This document shows positions 25,928 through 26,988 of a stretch of 26,988 nt of DNA, piece by piece. This DNA is from JAWUWD01 sp034112085 (GTDB taxonomy: Bacteria > Bacteroidota > Bacteroidia > Cytophagales > Cyclobacteriaceae), in the NCBI GenBank assembly GCA_034112085.1, contig JAWUWD010000029.1:1-26988 (forward strand), read 5' to 3'. Numbering within the stretch: the stretch's first letter is position 1; each line of letters opens with the position of its first letter. The notes below the pieces were generated by a model. It was not told the DNA's origin. It saw only the letters and a list, made by a program, of their open reading frames with translations, and did no database searches. The translations under genes were made by a program, and so were the position numbers.

Positions 25928-25947
25928 TTAGACAAAAATTATTTTAT

Positions 25948-26988
25948 ATGTGGTATCTCAATTTAGTTGAAAAGAATATAATCCCTGATTGGCTAATCAG
26001 GTACAAAATAAGAGACTTATTGAAGTCCCGTCTGAAAGATGAGTATGTCGGTAATAATGAGGAACGCCAAGTCCGCTTTATGGATTTGATAGATGAATTG
26101 AAATCTAGTCCTATAGCTGTGAATACCATAGATGCGAATGAACAGCATTATGAAGTGCCCACGGCTTTCTATCAATTAGTGATGGGTGACCATCTCAAGT
26201 ACAGCTGTGGATATTGGAAAGACAATCAGTCCGATCAGAATACTTCAGAAAAAGATATGCTGGAAATCACGGCTAAGAGAGCCGAACTATCAAATGATCA
26301 GAATATACTTGAATTGGGTTGTGGTTGGGGTTCTTTGACTTTGTTCATGGCGGCTAAATTTCCCAATAGTAAAATCACGGCTGTATCTAATTCGAGCACT
26401 CAAAAAGAATATATCAATCATAAAGCTGCTGAGCGAGGGTTAAAGAATGTCGAGGTGATCACGGCAGATATGAACGACTTCGAAACTGATAAGACTTATG
26501 ATCGGGTGGTTTCTGTAGAAATGTTTGAACACATGAGAAACTATCAAAAATTACTTCTTAAAGTCAGTCGATTTCTGAATGACGAAGGAAAATTGTTCGT
26601 ACATATTTTCTCTCATAAAGAGTTGGCTTACAAGTTTGAAGTCAAAGATGAAACGGATTGGATGTCGAAGTATTTTTTCACAGGAGGAATCATGCCTAGT
26701 GACCATTTGTTTCATTATTTCAATGAAGACTTATTGGTAAAAAAACATTGGGGGGTCAATGGCACTCACTATGAAAAAACATCTAATAATTGGCTGTCTC
26801 GCATGGACGAAAACAAGGCCGAAATCATGACTATATTCAAAGAGACCTATGGAGCCGATCAAGCCACAAAATGGTGGGTCTATTGGCGTGGTTTTTTTAT
26901 GTCGTGTGCAGAATTATGGTGATATAACGAAGGTGAAGAATGGATAGTGAGTCACTACCTCTTTGAAAAGACTCCGAAGATGAAGGGC
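25948..26988 (+). CDS. Cfa/CNMT-like SAM-dependent methyltransferase, with in-frame TGA at 26920-26922 before its C-terminal tail
   Basis: A methyltransferase of the cyclopropane-fatty-acyl-phospholipid synthase and coclaurine N-methyltransferase-like group. The SAM site is ILELGCGWGSLTLFMA (about residues 116-131). DHLKYSCGYW and the HYEVP segment are typical of Cfa enzymes, and VSVEMFEHMRNY follows. The open frame stops after 324 codons at TGA 26920, directly after FMSCAELW. The same frame then reads YNEGEEWIVSHYLFEK, which is the tail expected for this family (AELF/W-G-Y-N-x-G-x-EW-VSHYLF). TGA therefore replaces a Gly codon, probably GGA. The frame runs off the window end. It is divergent from a DUF1295 operon; action on membrane lipids is inferred. 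Confidence 0.85.

Noticed and set aside
26920..26922. UGA read as glycine (an altered genetic code)
   Set aside because: TGA would restore the methyltransferase tail as Gly, but the sugar-porter gene in the same window ends at TGA and all other genes read normally with the standard code. A point change or sequence error is simpler.
1..26988. CRISPR array, prophage, insertion sequence or tRNA
   Set aside because: No spaced repeats, transposase or integrase motifs, terminal repeats or tRNA-like folds were seen on either strand.

Overview
The window looks like a chromosomal segment of a Bacteroidota bacterium, probably marine or otherwise living on algal glucans. The grounds are low G+C, spacings without Shine-Dalgarno sites before most genes, Bacteroidota-type -7 boxes (TAnnTTTG), several lipoproteins (one with an acidic run after the lipid-bearing Cys), and a degenerate Nudix-type sugar regulator of the kind seen in Bacteroides. 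The genus cannot be told from the sequence alone. No SusC/SusD pair, rRNA, tRNA, CRISPR or transposase was found.

Bases 1-8899 (+ strand) form a tight operon for taking up and breaking down beta-glucan, probably laminarin-like beta-1,3/1,6-glucan. It holds the C-terminal part of a BglX-type GH3 glucosidase (cut by the window edge, with an in-frame stop at 8-10), a sugar-porter MFS permease, a tiny membrane protein, a GH17 lipoprotein, a GH30 lipoprotein, a 787-residue fusion of a GPH-type transporter with a C-terminal GH17 domain, and a free GH17 paralog without a signal peptide. A 13-bp perfect hairpin followed by T residues at 8987-9030 ends it. A convergent - strand block (17551 down to 9156) holds a ROK glucokinase, a terminator hairpin, a secreted clan GH-A hydrolase, an acidic-tailed lipoprotein with a beta-sandwich-like domain, a 1147-residue cytoplasmic phosphorylase-like protein (GH149/GH161/GH94 type) and an ExoI-type GH3 lipoprotein.

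Bases 17715-18449 encode a Nudix/winged-helix regulator, divergent from the glucokinase and convergent with an Entner-Doudoroff operon (23006 down to 18456: zwf, pgl, edd, eda). The regulator/glucokinase intergenic region and the zwf promoter share a TAGTGT(n)AA motif, a candidate common operator. Together the genes suggest one route: outer enzymes cut the glucan, two MFS carriers import glucose and oligosaccharides, cytoplasmic GH17 domains and the phosphorylase release smaller sugars and glucose 1-phosphate, glucokinase phosphorylates glucose, and the Entner-Doudoroff enzymes take glucose 6-phosphate to pyruvate and glyceraldehyde 3-phosphate.

The right end (23007-26988) is a different neighbourhood: a 634-bp non-coding stretch, an unrecognised exported protein, and a divergent lipid-modification-like cluster of three membrane proteins with 4-bp overlaps (including a DUF1295 protein) facing a Cfa/CNMT-like methyltransferase. 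The methyltransferase also carries an in-frame stop, just before its conserved C-terminal tail. The two in-frame stops, one near each end of the window, and the transporter-GH17 fusion are the most unusual observations.
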